A stretch of DNA of 64,000 nt from Phycomyces nitens (taxonomy: Eukaryota; Mucoromycota; Mucoromycetes; Mucorales; Phycomycetaceae): the NCBI GenBank assembly GCA_022702545.1, contig JAHRBC010000007.1, positions 3,286,001-3,350,000 on the forward strand, written 5' to 3'. Made by a program: the position numbers and the translations under genes. The first letter of the stretch is position 1; each line of letters opens with the position of its first letter. Below are positions 47,091 through 57,110 of this stretch, in pieces. The notes below the pieces were generated by a model that was given only the letters and a program-made list of their open reading frames with translations, was not told the DNA's origin and did not search any database.

Positions 47091-48195
47091 GAGTGTTTTT
47101 TTTCAGTTTCTTTGGTTGGCATGTAGATTTGATTAATGATGTATTAACAAACATAGTTTTTTTGGAGATAGGCACGAAGTTTTATCTTTTTTTCAATTTT
47201 ATTTAACAAAAATCAGTGCGACTGTATCCGAATAATATGCCAATTAATAATTGATACCCATAATGGCACAACAAATTAATAGAATCAATTTATTATATAT
47301 TATTAAATATACACAAGTATTTACAAAAAAAACAAGAAATTTAGCGTATTTACTCATAGCGTTACTTTGAAAGCTACAGTCGAACCGATGAAAAGAAAAG
47401 AAAGAGTGAGTAAAATTAGTGTCAATATATTATTTTTTAAATAATGTCTGGTCACACTATCCTAGTGTCTTATAATTCTCGTTTATAGCCAAATACAATG
47501 CTACAATAATATGCGTAGATATGTTATCGATGGGCTTTTGAATGAGGTCGGCATAATAAATTGTATAATAGTTCTAAATCAGAATATTTATTTTTCCCAG
47601 AGTAATTTCAAGTACTGCATTTTTTTTTGAATTGATGTATACCTTAGATATAAAGGATTTCCAGTAGATATATTACTTTATTATTTGATTAAAGCACCAA
47701 TCCTAAAAATTAAAATACAAGATTATTGTCTCGTAATTTAAATGAAAAAAATATCTTTTTCTCAAATTACCTAAAGAACTAACCATTTTAAGAATTACTT
47801 TGGTGTATCTTGTGTTTTTTTATTATAATTGTGGACAGAAACCAACTATATATTATAAATAACAGAACTAATTAACTGGTATACTGAGACTGTGCTAGAG
47901 TATATTCATTCTCTTACATAGTATTTACACCAAATAGCGTACTAATATTTATTATTTACACACTAATTGACAGTTATAAGTATAATAGTAATGCATAGAG
48001 GACGTATACTTGAATAAAGTGTTTGTTTTAAGAAACGAGACTTTATAACTGTTTCTTTTTTTTTGACATTGCTCTTCGTTTATTTTTTCTATAACTGTAA
48101 CAAACTAATTTATGTGAAGACCAGAAACATTAAATAGTTTTTACATACTTCCAGCAAATTCCTCAGACTTTATATGAAGATATCTCTAAATACAC
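47091..48195. other. AT-rich spacer
   Basis: Highly AT-rich and low complexity, with no ORF of note. It may include the 5' end of the Tc1 relic. The homology of the long-inverted-repeat element begins abruptly at 48196. Confidence 0.5.
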
Positions 48196-48668
48196 AAGAA
48201 GACAGTATTTTTATACAAAGAAGGCCTTCCATGGAATAGTAGCTTGCATGGTTCATAATATAAAAAGGTGGGTCCAAATAGTTTTAACTTTCGAATCCAC
48301 AAAACCCAAAATATCAATACTATTATGCACATTCAATATTGACTTACGAAGACGTTTCTCACCAATTGAAAACATATTTACTCGTCTTAGATACAGTTGA
48401 GGCAGTATCTTACAATATATGAACAGATTGACCTCTTCAATTTTAGGAATATTTGGCAGCCAGCACACCAAATTGAGATCAAGAAGTCATGCAAAAAAAA
48501 TGTAGAGTGGCTAGGTATTAGCGCTTCTGTTCTTTTTTACATTAAAAATTTATTCACATATACGGTATCAAAATATGGTTTTAGTATAGCCACCCATTGC
48601 TATTAATATTGTTAAAAAAAGGAAAAATAGATGTATTGAAAAGACACCTGTGAAATATTAAAGAAAAT
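48196..48668 (-). repeat. Outer segment of element E, copy 1 (left arm)
   Basis: About 95% identical to 60000-60473 in the same orientation and partly to the reverse complement of 57611-57826. It carries a 72-codon minus-strand frame (48253-48471) that is also open in the second copy (60057-60305, 82 codons). It ends at the DIRS insertion junction AAT at 48666-48668. In the uninterrupted copies this segment continues directly into the arm sequence CAAGCTTCATCAGCC. Confidence 0.85.
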
Positions 48669-48694
48669 GGGAAAGTTGACGAAGTGAAGACGAA

Positions 48695-48789
48695 AGATGT
48701 GGTATAGGCTCTCCGAGCCGCGCTTTATTTTTTTGAAAATATATATATATAATAAATTTCTCTATTCCCTTGTCCCTCATATCTTTCCA
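48695..48789 (+). repeat. DIRS inverted terminal repeat (3' side)
   Basis: Pairs with 52823-52917 over 95 bp, including CTCTCCGAGCCGCGC and a TA-rich tract. Confidence 0.93.
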
Positions 48790-48871
48790 TGCTAAGCTAG
48801 TTATGTTTTTGCTATCGATGTGGTAATTGGGGAGGGAAATTGTGAGAATGATAATTAATAAAGAAAAAATG

Positions 48872-50041
48872 TTAAAAAGGGAGAAACTTTGAGTACCAGC
48901 GGTGGGTAGCTACCACATCTTTCGTCTTCACTTCGTCAACTTTCCCATTGTATGTCGTACCTAACACAATTGGTGTTGACTCCGTTACGACTACAGATGT
49001 GGTACTGTTCTCAGTACTTGGCAAAAATATAGCTTCTGTGATGTGTGCTCCCCTCGAATGTTGGTCATTCGGCTTAAAATAGTATTGTTCAAAAGTGTTA
49101 CTGGATGAGCTCCAATTTGCATGCCATTTGACTTCTTCGACTGGTATTCCTTGGAGAATTGCATGAGTACTTGCAGCCGACCTCGTTGAATGCGCTGTAT
49201 ACTGTTTGGTGTCGATTCCGGCATCCTTCATAATACTTGTAACCCAATTTGCTACTGTGGTTGGCCTCACTGGTATAGGATTATCTGACTCTATATGCCC
49301 AAGGAATAAGGTATGGTCGACCTTCAATAGTGGTCGCAATGTACTGGTTCTCTTTATAAACTGTTCCAATGTCCTGACGGGGCATACTTGCTCAGCTCTG
49401 ATTATTCCTATTTTCGATGCTTTTGCTTGGGCTTCCTTTGGTTCTCTGGCTATCAAGGTAGCTCCTACTATATGTTCCTCTTCATTGTAGTGTAAGGTAA
49501 CATCTCGAAATTGTAGACGACCAATATCCGACCTTGGTCTCCACATAGTTGCCAGACATATCAACATCATGGCTTTGTGCTGAAGCTTTGTCAATGTCAT
49601 ACTTTCGCTTGAACCCCATGATTCTAGCATACTTAATACCGGTTGCACTTCCCATATCTCGTTGCTTATGTTGGGCAGTGTAAATGTTGATCGTTTTTTA
49701 GCTCTGAAAAACTCCTGTATAAGTGGGTGCTCGGCAAGTGGTATTTCTGAGGGATGAGTGACTTTGTATACTGAGGCGATGGCTGATCTTGCCACGTTTA
49801 ATGTCTGTGGTGATTGGTGTTTTAGAGATACTAGATATCGTACCACTTGTACCGGATGATAATCTTCTGGATCTATTCGTGGTTCTTGACGTTCACACCA
49901 TTCCGCCCATCTTCTCCATCCATGATCGTATATTCGTTGTGTACTATCTCTTGTTGCCTTGGTGAGGAAGTTTGTAATCTCGTCCTCCAACCCTTCTGCC
50001 TCCTGTTTCTTGCGGATAATACCCATGCGTTGAGAGACCAT
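48872..50041 (-). CDS. DIRS tyrosine recombinase (integrase)
   Basis: 389 aa from the Met at 50041 (MVSQRMGII). It has an N-terminal SAM-like core-binding region (STQRIYDHGWRRWAEWC) and then a catalytic domain. Visible catalytic residues are Arg in ATMWRPRSD, His-x-x-Arg in TAHSTRS, His/Trp in VKWHANW and the nucleophile Tyr in TFEQYYF. The frame stays open in the same register up to 52792, overlapping gag and RT, so the true start could be further upstream or the protein could be made by frameshift. The 3' end of the gene contains the internal complementary region, so the last about 45 codons are constrained by the element ends. Confidence 0.9.
   Translation of the reverse strand: MVSQRMGIIRKKQEAEGLEDEITNFLTKATRDSTQRIYDHGWRRWAEWCERQEPRIDPEDYHPVQVVRYLVSLKHQSPQTLNVARSAIASVYKVTHPSEIPLAEHPLIQEFFRAKKRSTFTLPNISNEIWEVQPVLSMLESWGSSESMTLTKLQHKAMMLICLATMWRPRSDIGRLQFRDVTLHYNEEEHIVGATLIAREPKEAQAKASKIGIIRAEQVCPVRTLEQFIKRTSTLRPLLKVDHTLFLGHIESDNPIPVRPTTVANWVTSIMKDAGIDTKQYTAHSTRSAASTHAILQGIPVEEVKWHANWSSSSNTFEQYYFKPNDQHSRGAHITEAIFLPSTENSTTSVVVTESTPIVLGTTYNGKVDEVKTKDVVATHRWYSKFLPF
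48913..49002. repeat. DIRS internal complementary region
   Basis: Positions 48913-48946 are the reverse complement of the left end (48669-48702) and 48947-49002 of the right end (52910-52965). The join is TTTCCC|ATT, so AAT is present once. In the DIRS model this region templates end repair of the circular intermediate. Confidence 0.95.
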
Positions 50042-51822
50042 GTTCTGTTTATTGGTATGTGTAATGGCTGGGAAATACTCATCCTCAGAAGCATCGGCCA
50101 CCAGAATTGTGTTGGCCAATTCGGTGCTACTAAGACTGCTTTGTCCACCTTTTGTTCCTTTAACCGTTGTAATACTCTGGGAATCAGTTTCCACGGAGGG
50201 TGGAGGTAGAGTCCTACTTTTGGCCATAGTTGTTGAAAGGCGTCTTGGGCCTCGGCTTCTGGATCTGGAAGTAAACTCCAAAATCTTGGTAGCTTTCGGT
50301 TGTGTCTTGCGGCAAAGGCGTCTATGTCCAATCTGCACTTCATAGTCTTCTGGATCTGCTTGAACCATGTCTTGGGCAGACTCCACTCGTAAATTGGTGT
50401 CTTTTGTCGACTCAGTTGATCGGCTATCACATTCTTTACCCCGGATATATGTCGATATTGTACTGTCAGATTGTGCAAGTTGCAAATGTTGTGTATCTCC
50501 AATGCTAGGTCTTGTAACAATGGGGATGCTGTTCCTCCGGACTTGTGGGCATACTTTAGTGCTGTGGTGTTGTCCGTGTATATCATTATGCTGGAGTTTT
50601 TGAATCTTCGTGCATGGAGCTGTAGAGCAATTAGTATCGTCTTCAATTCCCTGACATTGATTGAATCTTCTTTTTCTTCTTCTGTCCAATACCCGGCTGT
50701 TTGGATCTTCTGGGAGGAGACTCCCCAACCCGAGTCGGATGCGTCGACGTGTATTGTGATTGTTGGTGGTGGTGGTATCGGCTTTCTTATCGGAAGCCCG
50801 TTTACGGTATCTCCTTTTTCCATCCACCATGTCAGTTCCTTTTTGGTGTCTTGCGATAATGGGCAGTGTGCTTCCCATCTTGACAACTTTGCTTGAAGTG
50901 ATTTTGAGAGGTCTCTCTGCAAGTACCTGACGTGTAGTAGTGATTCTCCTATTGCTGGAATCATCGCCGTCATTTTCCCTATCAAGCTGGCAATCCATCG
51001 GCATGATCTCACTTGTGCGAAGGCTTGTTTGATTCGGGTGTTCAAGTTGGACATCTTCTTGCTCGGTACTTTTATTTCCATGCTCTTGGTATTGAATTGA
51101 AAGCCTAGGAATTCCTGTTTGTATGAAGGTGTTAATACACTCTTCTGCCAGTTGATCAGATAGCCCAGAGAAGTTAGGTGCCTTATCACCTGAGATGATT
51201 GTTGTTCCATCTCCAACTTGGTCTTTGCTAGAATGCATATATCGTCCAAGTAGTAGACCAGTCGGATACCCTTCTTCCGAAGAGGTTCCATTACGTATCT
51301 CATGAGTTTTGAAAATACTCTTGGGGCCACACTCATCCCAAATGGGAGCGACTTGTATTGGTACACTGTGCCCTTGTGTTTGAATGTGAGAAAACGTCGG
51401 GAGTCCTTGTGAATTGGTACAACTATGTACGCATCCTTCAAGTCTATCTTTGTCATTAAATCTCCTGGCTCGATGATATCTCTCAGGGCAGGTACTCCTT
51501 CCATCTTGAAGTGATGACACTGAATGAATTGGTTGATCCGCTTGCAGTCCAGAATCGGGCGGCATTTGTTGGTTTCTCGGACGATAAAGAACTGGGACAA
51601 GTAGTCCTCGTTCTGTGTAGGCGATATCTCGATCACACCCGAGTTCCTGAATTTCTCCACTGCTATATCCACCTCTTTCTGGTCTTCTGGTGGCAATGAC
51701 AATGGTTTGACTCTCCACGGTATCGGGAACTTCGTCCACTGTATTCTGTATCCTTGCTCTACTACCATTATCGGCCATTGTTGATTGATTGTGTTCTTCC
51801 ATGTTACTATAAATTTGTTCAA
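49873..51822 (-). CDS. DIRS reverse transcriptase/RNase H
   Basis: 649 aa from the first Met. The RT domain shows KIDLKDAYIVVPI, LPFGMSVAPRVFSKLM and the YLDD active site; RNase H shows HVDASDSGWG, the Glu in VREL and YTDNTTAL. The C-terminal region (DIDAFAARHNRKLPRFWS ... WPTQFWWP) is the domain usually found after RNase H in DIRS polyproteins. The frame is open upstream of the Met to about 52010, overlapping the gag 3' end in another register. Translation by frameshifting from gag is therefore possible. It overlaps the recombinase by about 170 nt. Confidence 0.93.
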   Translation of the reverse strand: MNKFIVTWKNTINQQWPIMVVEQGYRIQWTKFPIPWRVKPLSLPPEDQKEVDIAVEKFRNSGVIEISPTQNEDYLSQFFIVRETNKCRPILDCKRINQFIQCHHFKMEGVPALRDIIEPGDLMTKIDLKDAYIVVPIHKDSRRFLTFKHKGTVYQYKSLPFGMSVAPRVFSKLMRYVMEPLRKKGIRLVYYLDDICILAKTKLEMEQQSSQVIRHLTSLGYLINWQKSVLTPSYKQEFLGFQFNTKSMEIKVPSKKMSNLNTRIKQAFAQVRSCRWIASLIGKMTAMIPAIGESLLHVRYLQRDLSKSLQAKLSRWEAHCPLSQDTKKELTWWMEKGDTVNGLPIRKPIPPPPTITIHVDASDSGWGVSSQKIQTAGYWTEEEKEDSINVRELKTILIALQLHARRFKNSSIMIYTDNTTALKYAHKSGGTASPLLQDLALEIHNICNLHNLTVQYRHISGVKNVIADQLSRQKTPIYEWSLPKTWFKQIQKTMKCRLDIDAFAARHNRKLPRFWSLLPDPEAEAQDAFQQLWPKVGLYLHPPWKLIPRVLQRLKEQKVDKAVLVAPNWPTQFWWPMLLRMSISQPLHIPINRTWSLNAWVLSARNRRQKGWRTRLQTSSPRQQEIVHNEYTIMDGEDGRNGVNVKNHE

Positions 51823-51968
51823 TCGTCCTCCTGGAGGAATTCCATCTATTGGAATGTTGTAGTGTTGTTGTGGAACCGAGATTGATTGTGGAACTATAGA
51901 TGTGTCTGTGTGAGATGCTACTTGTGACTTTATTGGAGAAGCTGGAGGTGATACTAGATGAGATGTCT

Positions 51969-52802
51969 TTATTGTTGACTGGCTGGTGGGTTGTTGGCTG
52001 GTGTGTACTGTTGTGTACTGGGACCTGGGGGAGTCGATTTTCCTCTCCCAAAAAAAGATTTTTGTGAGTAGTTAGATTGCCCTTTACCATAGAAGTTGCC
52101 TCCACGGCCTCTTCCTCTGCCTCGTTGTCCTCCATTGGAGTATCCACCATTGGAGTATCCTCCTCTCTTGTTGCTGACTGCACTTTGGAGAACTGATTCT
52201 TCATATCTGGCTTGTTGGATTTTCTCCACCCACTCCTGATCGAAGGCCATGTCCTTGTCGTTGTCTTCTTCATCTTCGAGATATCTTGCTCTTGTTGGGA
52301 GTTTGATCGCTCGGATACTAATTTCTTTGGCATCTTCATCGAGTGCCTTTCCACTGGCGAACGCATAGACGGCCAAACGTCTGACTTTCTCGATGACTTC
52401 GTCCAGATCGGCTGTGTCGGTAGCACTGCCCCCTCTGGCTCTGATGTGTCTAAGATCAAGGAAGATTTCACTTGCTGCTCTTCCAGTGATCCTGAGTTTG
52501 TCGCCATCCTTATATTTGCCCTGTACAATTTGATGGGCATCCATTGTGTATTTCTTGAGGTCTTGGACGAAGATCTGATTGATTGCTCCTGACCTGGTCC
52601 ATTTTCCGCCCTCAAAGTTGAGGGTATCTTTGGCGAACCTGTTAATGTTGGATTTGAGACCTTTTTTCGAAGACTCTTCCAAATCTTTGTAGATTTCTTC
52701 AGGGAGGTCGTCTCCTTCATAACCTCTCTGTCTTTGTTGTGCTTGTTGACCGAGCTTAATAAGCTCGAGGATTTGCTCTGGTGAGAGTTCATTGATATTC
52801 AT
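51969..52802 (-). CDS. DIRS gag-like protein
   Basis: 277 aa, the first ORF of the element, starting about 160 nt inside the right terminus. The N-terminal and central parts are helical and charged. The C-terminus has a GGYSNGGYSNGG duplication followed by an Arg-Gly-rich stretch ([10 protein letters not shown]), a likely RNA-binding tail in place of zinc knuckles. It should form the nucleoprotein particle of the element. Confidence 0.88.
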   Translation of the reverse strand: MNINELSPEQILELIKLGQQAQQRQRGYEGDDLPEEIYKDLEESSKKGLKSNINRFAKDTLNFEGGKWTRSGAINQIFVQDLKKYTMDAHQIVQGKYKDGDKLRITGRAASEIFLDLRHIRARGGSATDTADLDEVIEKVRRLAVYAFASGKALDEDAKEISIRAIKLPTRARYLEDEEDNDKDMAFDQEWVEKIQQARYEESVLQSAVSNKRGGYSNGGYSNGGQRGRGRGRGGNFYGKGQSNYSQKSFFGRGKSTPPGPSTQQYTPANNPPASQQ

Positions 52803-52822
52803 TTAGTCCACGGTGCGCGGCT

Positions 52823-52917
52823 TGGAAAGATATGAGGGACAAGGGAATAGAGAAATTTATTATATATATATATTTTCAAAAAAATAAAGCGCGGCTCGGA
52901 GAGCCTATACCACATCT
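52823..52917 (-). repeat. DIRS inverted terminal repeat (5' side)
   Basis: Reverse complement of 48695-48789. It precedes the gag start and probably contains the promoter. Confidence 0.93.
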
Positions 52918-53463
52918 GTAGTCGTAACGGAGTCAACACCAATTGTGTTAGGTACGACATACAATCAAGCTTCATCAGCCAACTTATTATATTTGAGCCT
53001 GCAAAAAAGAGTTGGGTAGCTTGATGTAGCTACAAAACAGCTTTACCAAAAGATTTATCACAATTATATGGAAAAATATTGATAGTTTGTTGGCTTGGAA
53101 CACCACCGCCATTGAAGCTAGAAACAAATTAAAAATTCTTTTTTGTGGTAACAAAATACATTCAGTTTTTAACAAAGAATATTAATTTATTTTTGTTGGC
53201 TTATCAGAATAGAATCCTTGTCATTGTTTTTTGACAAGTGAACTAAATTCTATTGATAAGAATATACCGGTAGTTTATATCACATATCATATTATTATAT
53301 ACTAGTTTCAAAGTAGATGAAGATTCTTTTTCATCAAATAATTTAGGCTGCAAAAGTATAGTGATAATTACAAAATATATAAAAGTACAAAACAAGAAAA
53401 ATATTATATCATTGTATTGAGAGATTTTAGAATTTTTTATTTTTGCTTTTAGAGCAGTTTAGA

Positions 53464-53690
53464 TTACTGTTGTCCTTGTGGTGGTCTTGAGGACTGATCC
53501 AAGAGAGCGAGTTGAAGAAGAGGTCTTCCATTCTTCCAGATTTTTGCGTTTGAGCGCTTGAGGTTTGCTCCCTTTTTGGAACCTAATATTTAATAATATT
53601 TTAGATTATAGTGCTTATTTAATTGATTAAAATATTCTTACCTTGCTCCTTCTGGAACATCTTGGCGAAAAGACTGATATATGGCTGCAT
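53464..53690 (-). CDS. Spliced 55-aa basic protein of element E, copy A
   Basis: complement(join(53464..53582,53642..53690)). It reads MQPYISLFAKMFQ, then a Lys-rich segment and a Gln/Pro tail ending PPQGQQ. The intron is 59 nt with GTAAG/TTAG ends and phase 1. This copy has Glu at residue 15 where copies B and C have Lys; the second exon is identical in all. No known family is recognised. Conservation of frame and splice sites over three copies is weak evidence for coding, because the copies are so similar overall. Confidence 0.45.
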
Positions 53691-53889
53691 TATGATTTTT
53701 ACGAGAGATAAAGCGATAATCTTAATTAAGCTCGCAATTGCAATCCTTTTATACCTTTGGAATTTTCTTTAATTATATTAAACTACGTTTTAATATAGGC
53801 TAGATCCAAATTTAAATGGGAGAATGTATGATGCTTATCCATGGGCTTTTAAGCATGAAGTCATTTGAATGCAAATGAATTTAGACTCA

Positions 53890-54150
53890 TTAGAGTATCG
53901 ATGACATGATATGAGCAACAACAATAATAAAAAACACTGCAGAGATACAAATTATCATATAAAAATCCGATTTTATCAAAACTTGGCGAATGAAGCTGCT
54001 TGCATTACAAATATGTCTTAATATTGTGTCAGCTCGCGCATTTATGACATTTGTTATTATATACACAGATGTAAAATCAGAAACTTCTTGGATATGTTGG
54101 CGCATTAAATCAGTTTTTATAAGACACTTATTATTAGCTGTTGTAAGCAT
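53890..54150 (-). CDS. 86-aa ORF of element E with C-terminal membrane segment, copy A
   Basis: Starts MLTTANNKCLIKTDLM and ends with a hydrophobic stretch (IICISAVFFIIVVAHIM) that could be a transmembrane helix. It differs from copies B and C at three positions (Leu2/Phe, Glu/Asp, Tyr/Asp), all from single-base changes that alter the protein. Purifying selection is therefore not shown. Family unknown. Confidence 0.3.
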   Translation of the reverse strand: MLTTANNKCLIKTDLMRQHIQEVSDFTSVYIITNVINARADTILRHICNASSFIRQVLIKSDFYMIICISAVFFIIVVAHIMSSIL

Positions 54151-54246
54151 ATTTCCGGTTTATTTTACCAGTAGAAATTTAGAGTAAGTTTGGGTAACTA
54201 TACTTGAAATTTCTTGGTTAATGTCTAATCATAATTATACGCGTAT

Positions 54247-56327
54247 GTATCAATTACAAGATAATATTTACATAAAGCTGCTAGTATAGATTTTTGTATG
54301 TTTAATGCTTAGATAACAGAGGTTACTATACTACAAAATATAAATATTATATTGGCATGGCTAAAATTATCAAGGAATTTTTGTTTTCAGACCCCAGCAT
54401 AAGCTTTAGCTATTTACTTTACTTTATCTGTAGCACAATGTACTCTCTAATAGATAAGTAATACATTATGTTATGCTTGAATCTATGTCATGAAATAACA
54501 AAACTGAAGGCTAGGATGGGGTGGTGTAATATCTTGGGTGGAGAATGCCCTAGAAAAAGTATGAGTATAGAGAAACAGTTGCCAGGTTTATATACCCTCT
54601 AGCAATTTACAGTCTAATAACTGGATATAATTACTTGGGTGGAGCATATATAGCAATTAATGAAGGGTATAAAGTTAGTAAAGGATCCCGGTTTTCTCTG
54701 CATGGCAAAAAGGATGCATAAGTTTGTAAGCATAAAAAGTGGCAACATGTTAAAAATATTATAGTTGCTTAATTTCATAAGTATATCTTAAGTAACAAAC
54801 CAAAAGTAAACAAATGGCACGCTTTAAATGTGAAAAACAATCAGTAGCAGCAAGTATGTTATAACTAGATTCTGTGTATTTAGAGAAAAGCAAAATCACA
54901 GATTATAATGATAACAATGTACTAGCTTGTAGTCATGATATTATATAACCTCTTATTTCTTTTTATTTTACCCAATATTCTTAAATACACTCTGATGCTA
55001 AAATAAAACATTGTAAATCAAACAAAGTTAGAATGATTTTTCATCTTTTCCATTTTTTTTATATAATTCCAAACTTACATTAACAAGCTCCTCATTTTAT
55101 TAACTAGCAAACTATATAAAATGATAACATCTTAATAGGAGCTGCGAGGCTTTTCTGGTAGACGAATTATTCTATTTTATAAAGTCATTCGTCTCTCGGA
55201 TAGATTTGGAGTTATGAGAGGCACCTATGAATCAGTTGTTAGGCACAGCATTAAGCCTAGAGAAACAACTGGGGTAGGGTCAGAGAATCCAGGTTAGAAA
55301 GACCTTAAAATCTTGGTAACGCTGATAATAATATCCTTTATTTGAATGGGAAGTAAAATGTATGACATATACGGGATCATCACTAAGATTTGGCGCTTGT
55401 TAGTGTAACTGCGTGTAGAAATAAAGCTATTAACCATCACTGGAAAAATATATTTGCTTTTTATTTTTCAATATCTAGACAAATGTCGAAAATTGAGACG
55501 AGAAATAATTGGCTTTGTTGGCTACAATCCAGACCCGATATGACAGTTGAGAATATGGTAGAAGCTGGGTGATGATATACATCCAGTATCATGCCAAAGA
55601 GCACCAATTCTGATCCAAATACAACTTGTAAACCTATAGAACATTTTTAGGTTGGATGTATATTCTTCACTGAAAAGTTCGTGAATGTTTAATAATGGTA
55701 TGGGGTTACTTCTGGGCAGGATAATTTGGGCCTCAAGGGGATTTTGCAGACTCAGTAAATTAATATATGTATGTCTGTTGTTTTACCAAGTATATCAACC
55801 TAGTAATCAAACAGTATATCAAAAATATAATATCATTTTTACACTTTATAACAATACCCAAATCTCAACACTTGCTCATACATAATGAGTAAAAATGTGC
55901 TGAAAAATGAAGTGCTATGACTACTGGTCTTCTCAAATCTATAATTTAACTCCAACCGAGCATATCTGGAGACTATAAAATACCAGGTTGTAGAACAGAA
56001 ATCATAAATATAAATATACAAATACAAATATAAATACAAATACAAAAGATTTTAATGTTGTTAATGCCAAAAAGCTAGAGAATATGGACCTTGTATTTGG
56101 TATAAACCCTTTTTAAGCCTTCCTTATAGAATTACAAGTATAGGTGCGGTTTTTGATAGGAACACCAGATAATAATCCCCTGCTTTTCTTTAGTCTCAAA
56201 TTATACAAACTAGATATTAGTCAAAGTTAAAGTCTCGAGCCTTTACAATAAACAGATAAAACATAGCTGCTAATGAAGCCAATACATATATTTTTGGAGG
56301 ATGAAAAGTCTTACATTCTGTCAGTGT
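54247..56327 (+). repeat. Element E copy 1, core
   Basis: 2,081 bp between arms A and B, present as the reverse complement in copy 2 (61757-63836). It holds a decayed Tc1 transposase (55140-56110) and otherwise AT-rich DNA with no intact long ORF. A TATTTG-like hexanucleotide run at 56005-56048 lies at the end of the relic. Confidence 0.9.
55140..56110 (+). pseudogene. Decayed Tc1-like transposase inside the core of element E
   Basis: The segment LALVSVTACRNKAINHHW ... WLCWLQSRPDMTVENM aligns by eye with LALAGVIVCRKTVIN ... LCWARARASLTVKDW of the copy at 58242. Downstream, LIMVWGYFWAG and FGPQGDFADSVN match VMVWGCFWAGGFG and DDSVNQ. Numerous stops and frameshifts are present. It is the same Tc1 lineage as the 58242 copy but far older. 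Confidence 0.75.
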
Positions 56328-56423
56328 ATACGCGTAGAATTACGATTAGATATTAACCAAGAAATTTCAAGTATAGTTACCCAAAATTACTGTAAATCTC
56401 TGCTAGTAAAATAAACCGGAAAT

Positions 56424-56684
56424 ATGTTTACAACAGCTAATAATAAGTGTCTTATAAAAACTGATTTAATGCGCCAACATATCCAAGACGTTTCTGATTT
56501 TACATCTGTGTATATAATAACAAATGTCATAAATGCGCGAGCTGACACAATATTAAGACATATTTGTAATGCAAGCAGCTTCATTCGCCAAGTTTTGATA
56601 AAATCGGATTTTGATATGATAATTTGTATCTCTGCAGTGTTTTTTATTATTGTTGTTGCTCATATCATGTCATCGATACTCTAA
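56424..56684 (+). CDS. 86-aa ORF of element E, copy B
   Basis: Same ORF as 53890-54150, with the MFTTANNK start and a C-terminal hydrophobic segment. Identical in protein to copy C. Function unknown. Confidence 0.3.
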   Translation: MFTTANNKCLIKTDLMRQHIQDVSDFTSVYIITNVINARADTILRHICNASSFIRQVLIKSDFDMIICISAVFFIIVVAHIMSSIL

Positions 56685-56883
56685 TGAGTCTAAATTCATT
56701 TGCATTCAAATGACTTCATGCTTAAAAGCCCATGGATAAGCATCATACATTCTCCCATTTAAATTTGGATCTAGCCTATATTAAAACGTAGTTTAATATA
56801 ATTAAAGAAAATTCCAAAGGTATAAAAGGATTGCAATTGCGAGCTTAATTAAGATTATCGCTTTATCTCTCGTAAAAATCACA

Positions 56884-57110
56884 ATGCAGCCATATATCAG
56901 TCTTTTCGCCAAGATGTTCCAGAAGAAGCAAGGTAAGAATATTTTAAGCAATTAAATAAGCACTATAATCTAAAATATTATTAAATATTAGGTTCCAAAA
57001 AGGGAGCAAACCTCAAGCGCTCAAACGCAAAAATCTGGAAGAATGGAAGACCTCTTCTTCAACTCGCTCTCTTGGATCAGTCCTCAAGACCACCACAAGG
57101 ACAACAGTAA
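56884..57110 (+). CDS. Spliced 55-aa basic protein of element E, copy B
   Basis: join(56884..56932,56992..57110). Exon 1 encodes MQPYISLFAKMFQKKQ. Exon 2 begins GSKKGANLKRSNAKIW and ends in SSRPPQGQQ before TAA. The 59-nt intron has GTAAG and ATTAG ends. It lies 200 bp downstream of the 86-aa ORF and 290 bp upstream of a 62-codon frame (57401-57589), all on the same strand. Confidence 0.45.

Larger units (their letters stand above)
48669..52965 (-). mobile_element. DIRS-type tyrosine-recombinase retrotransposon, structurally complete
   Basis: A 4,297-bp insertion inside element E. It has inverted termini (48695-48789 and 52823-52917, 95 bp each) with unequal terminal extensions. A 90-bp internal complementary region (48913-49002) is the exact reverse complement of both ends joined (34 nt from 48669-48702, 56 nt from 52910-52965). 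This is the hallmark of DIRS elements, which replicate through a circle. Three overlapping minus-strand frames encode gag, RT/RNase H and tyrosine recombinase. The trinucleotide AAT occurs at both junctions and once at the internal circle junction. All reading frames are open, so activity or very recent insertion is likely. Confidence 0.95.
52966..54246 (-). repeat. Element E copy 1, arm A
   Basis: 1,281 bp, near-identical to arm C (60474-61756, same orientation) and to arm B (56328-57610, inverted). The outer edge CAAGCTTCATCAGCC abuts the DIRS right end; the inner edge is ACGCGTAT at 54239-54246. It contains minus-strand small ORFs of 86, 55 (spliced) and 62 aa, all pointing away from the core. 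Confidence 0.93.

Noticed and set aside
48872..52792. Calling the whole 1,306-codon frame a single recombinase protein
   Set aside because: Only the last about 390 codons carry domain signals; the rest overlaps gag and RT in other frames. It is recorded as a finding instead.
54247..56327. Core of element E flipped inside fixed arms, as in invertible segments
   Set aside because: Not needed: arm variants travel with the core (A with the fourth arm, B with C), so reversal of the whole unit explains the data equally well or better. Breakpoints near the outer arm ends cannot be excluded.
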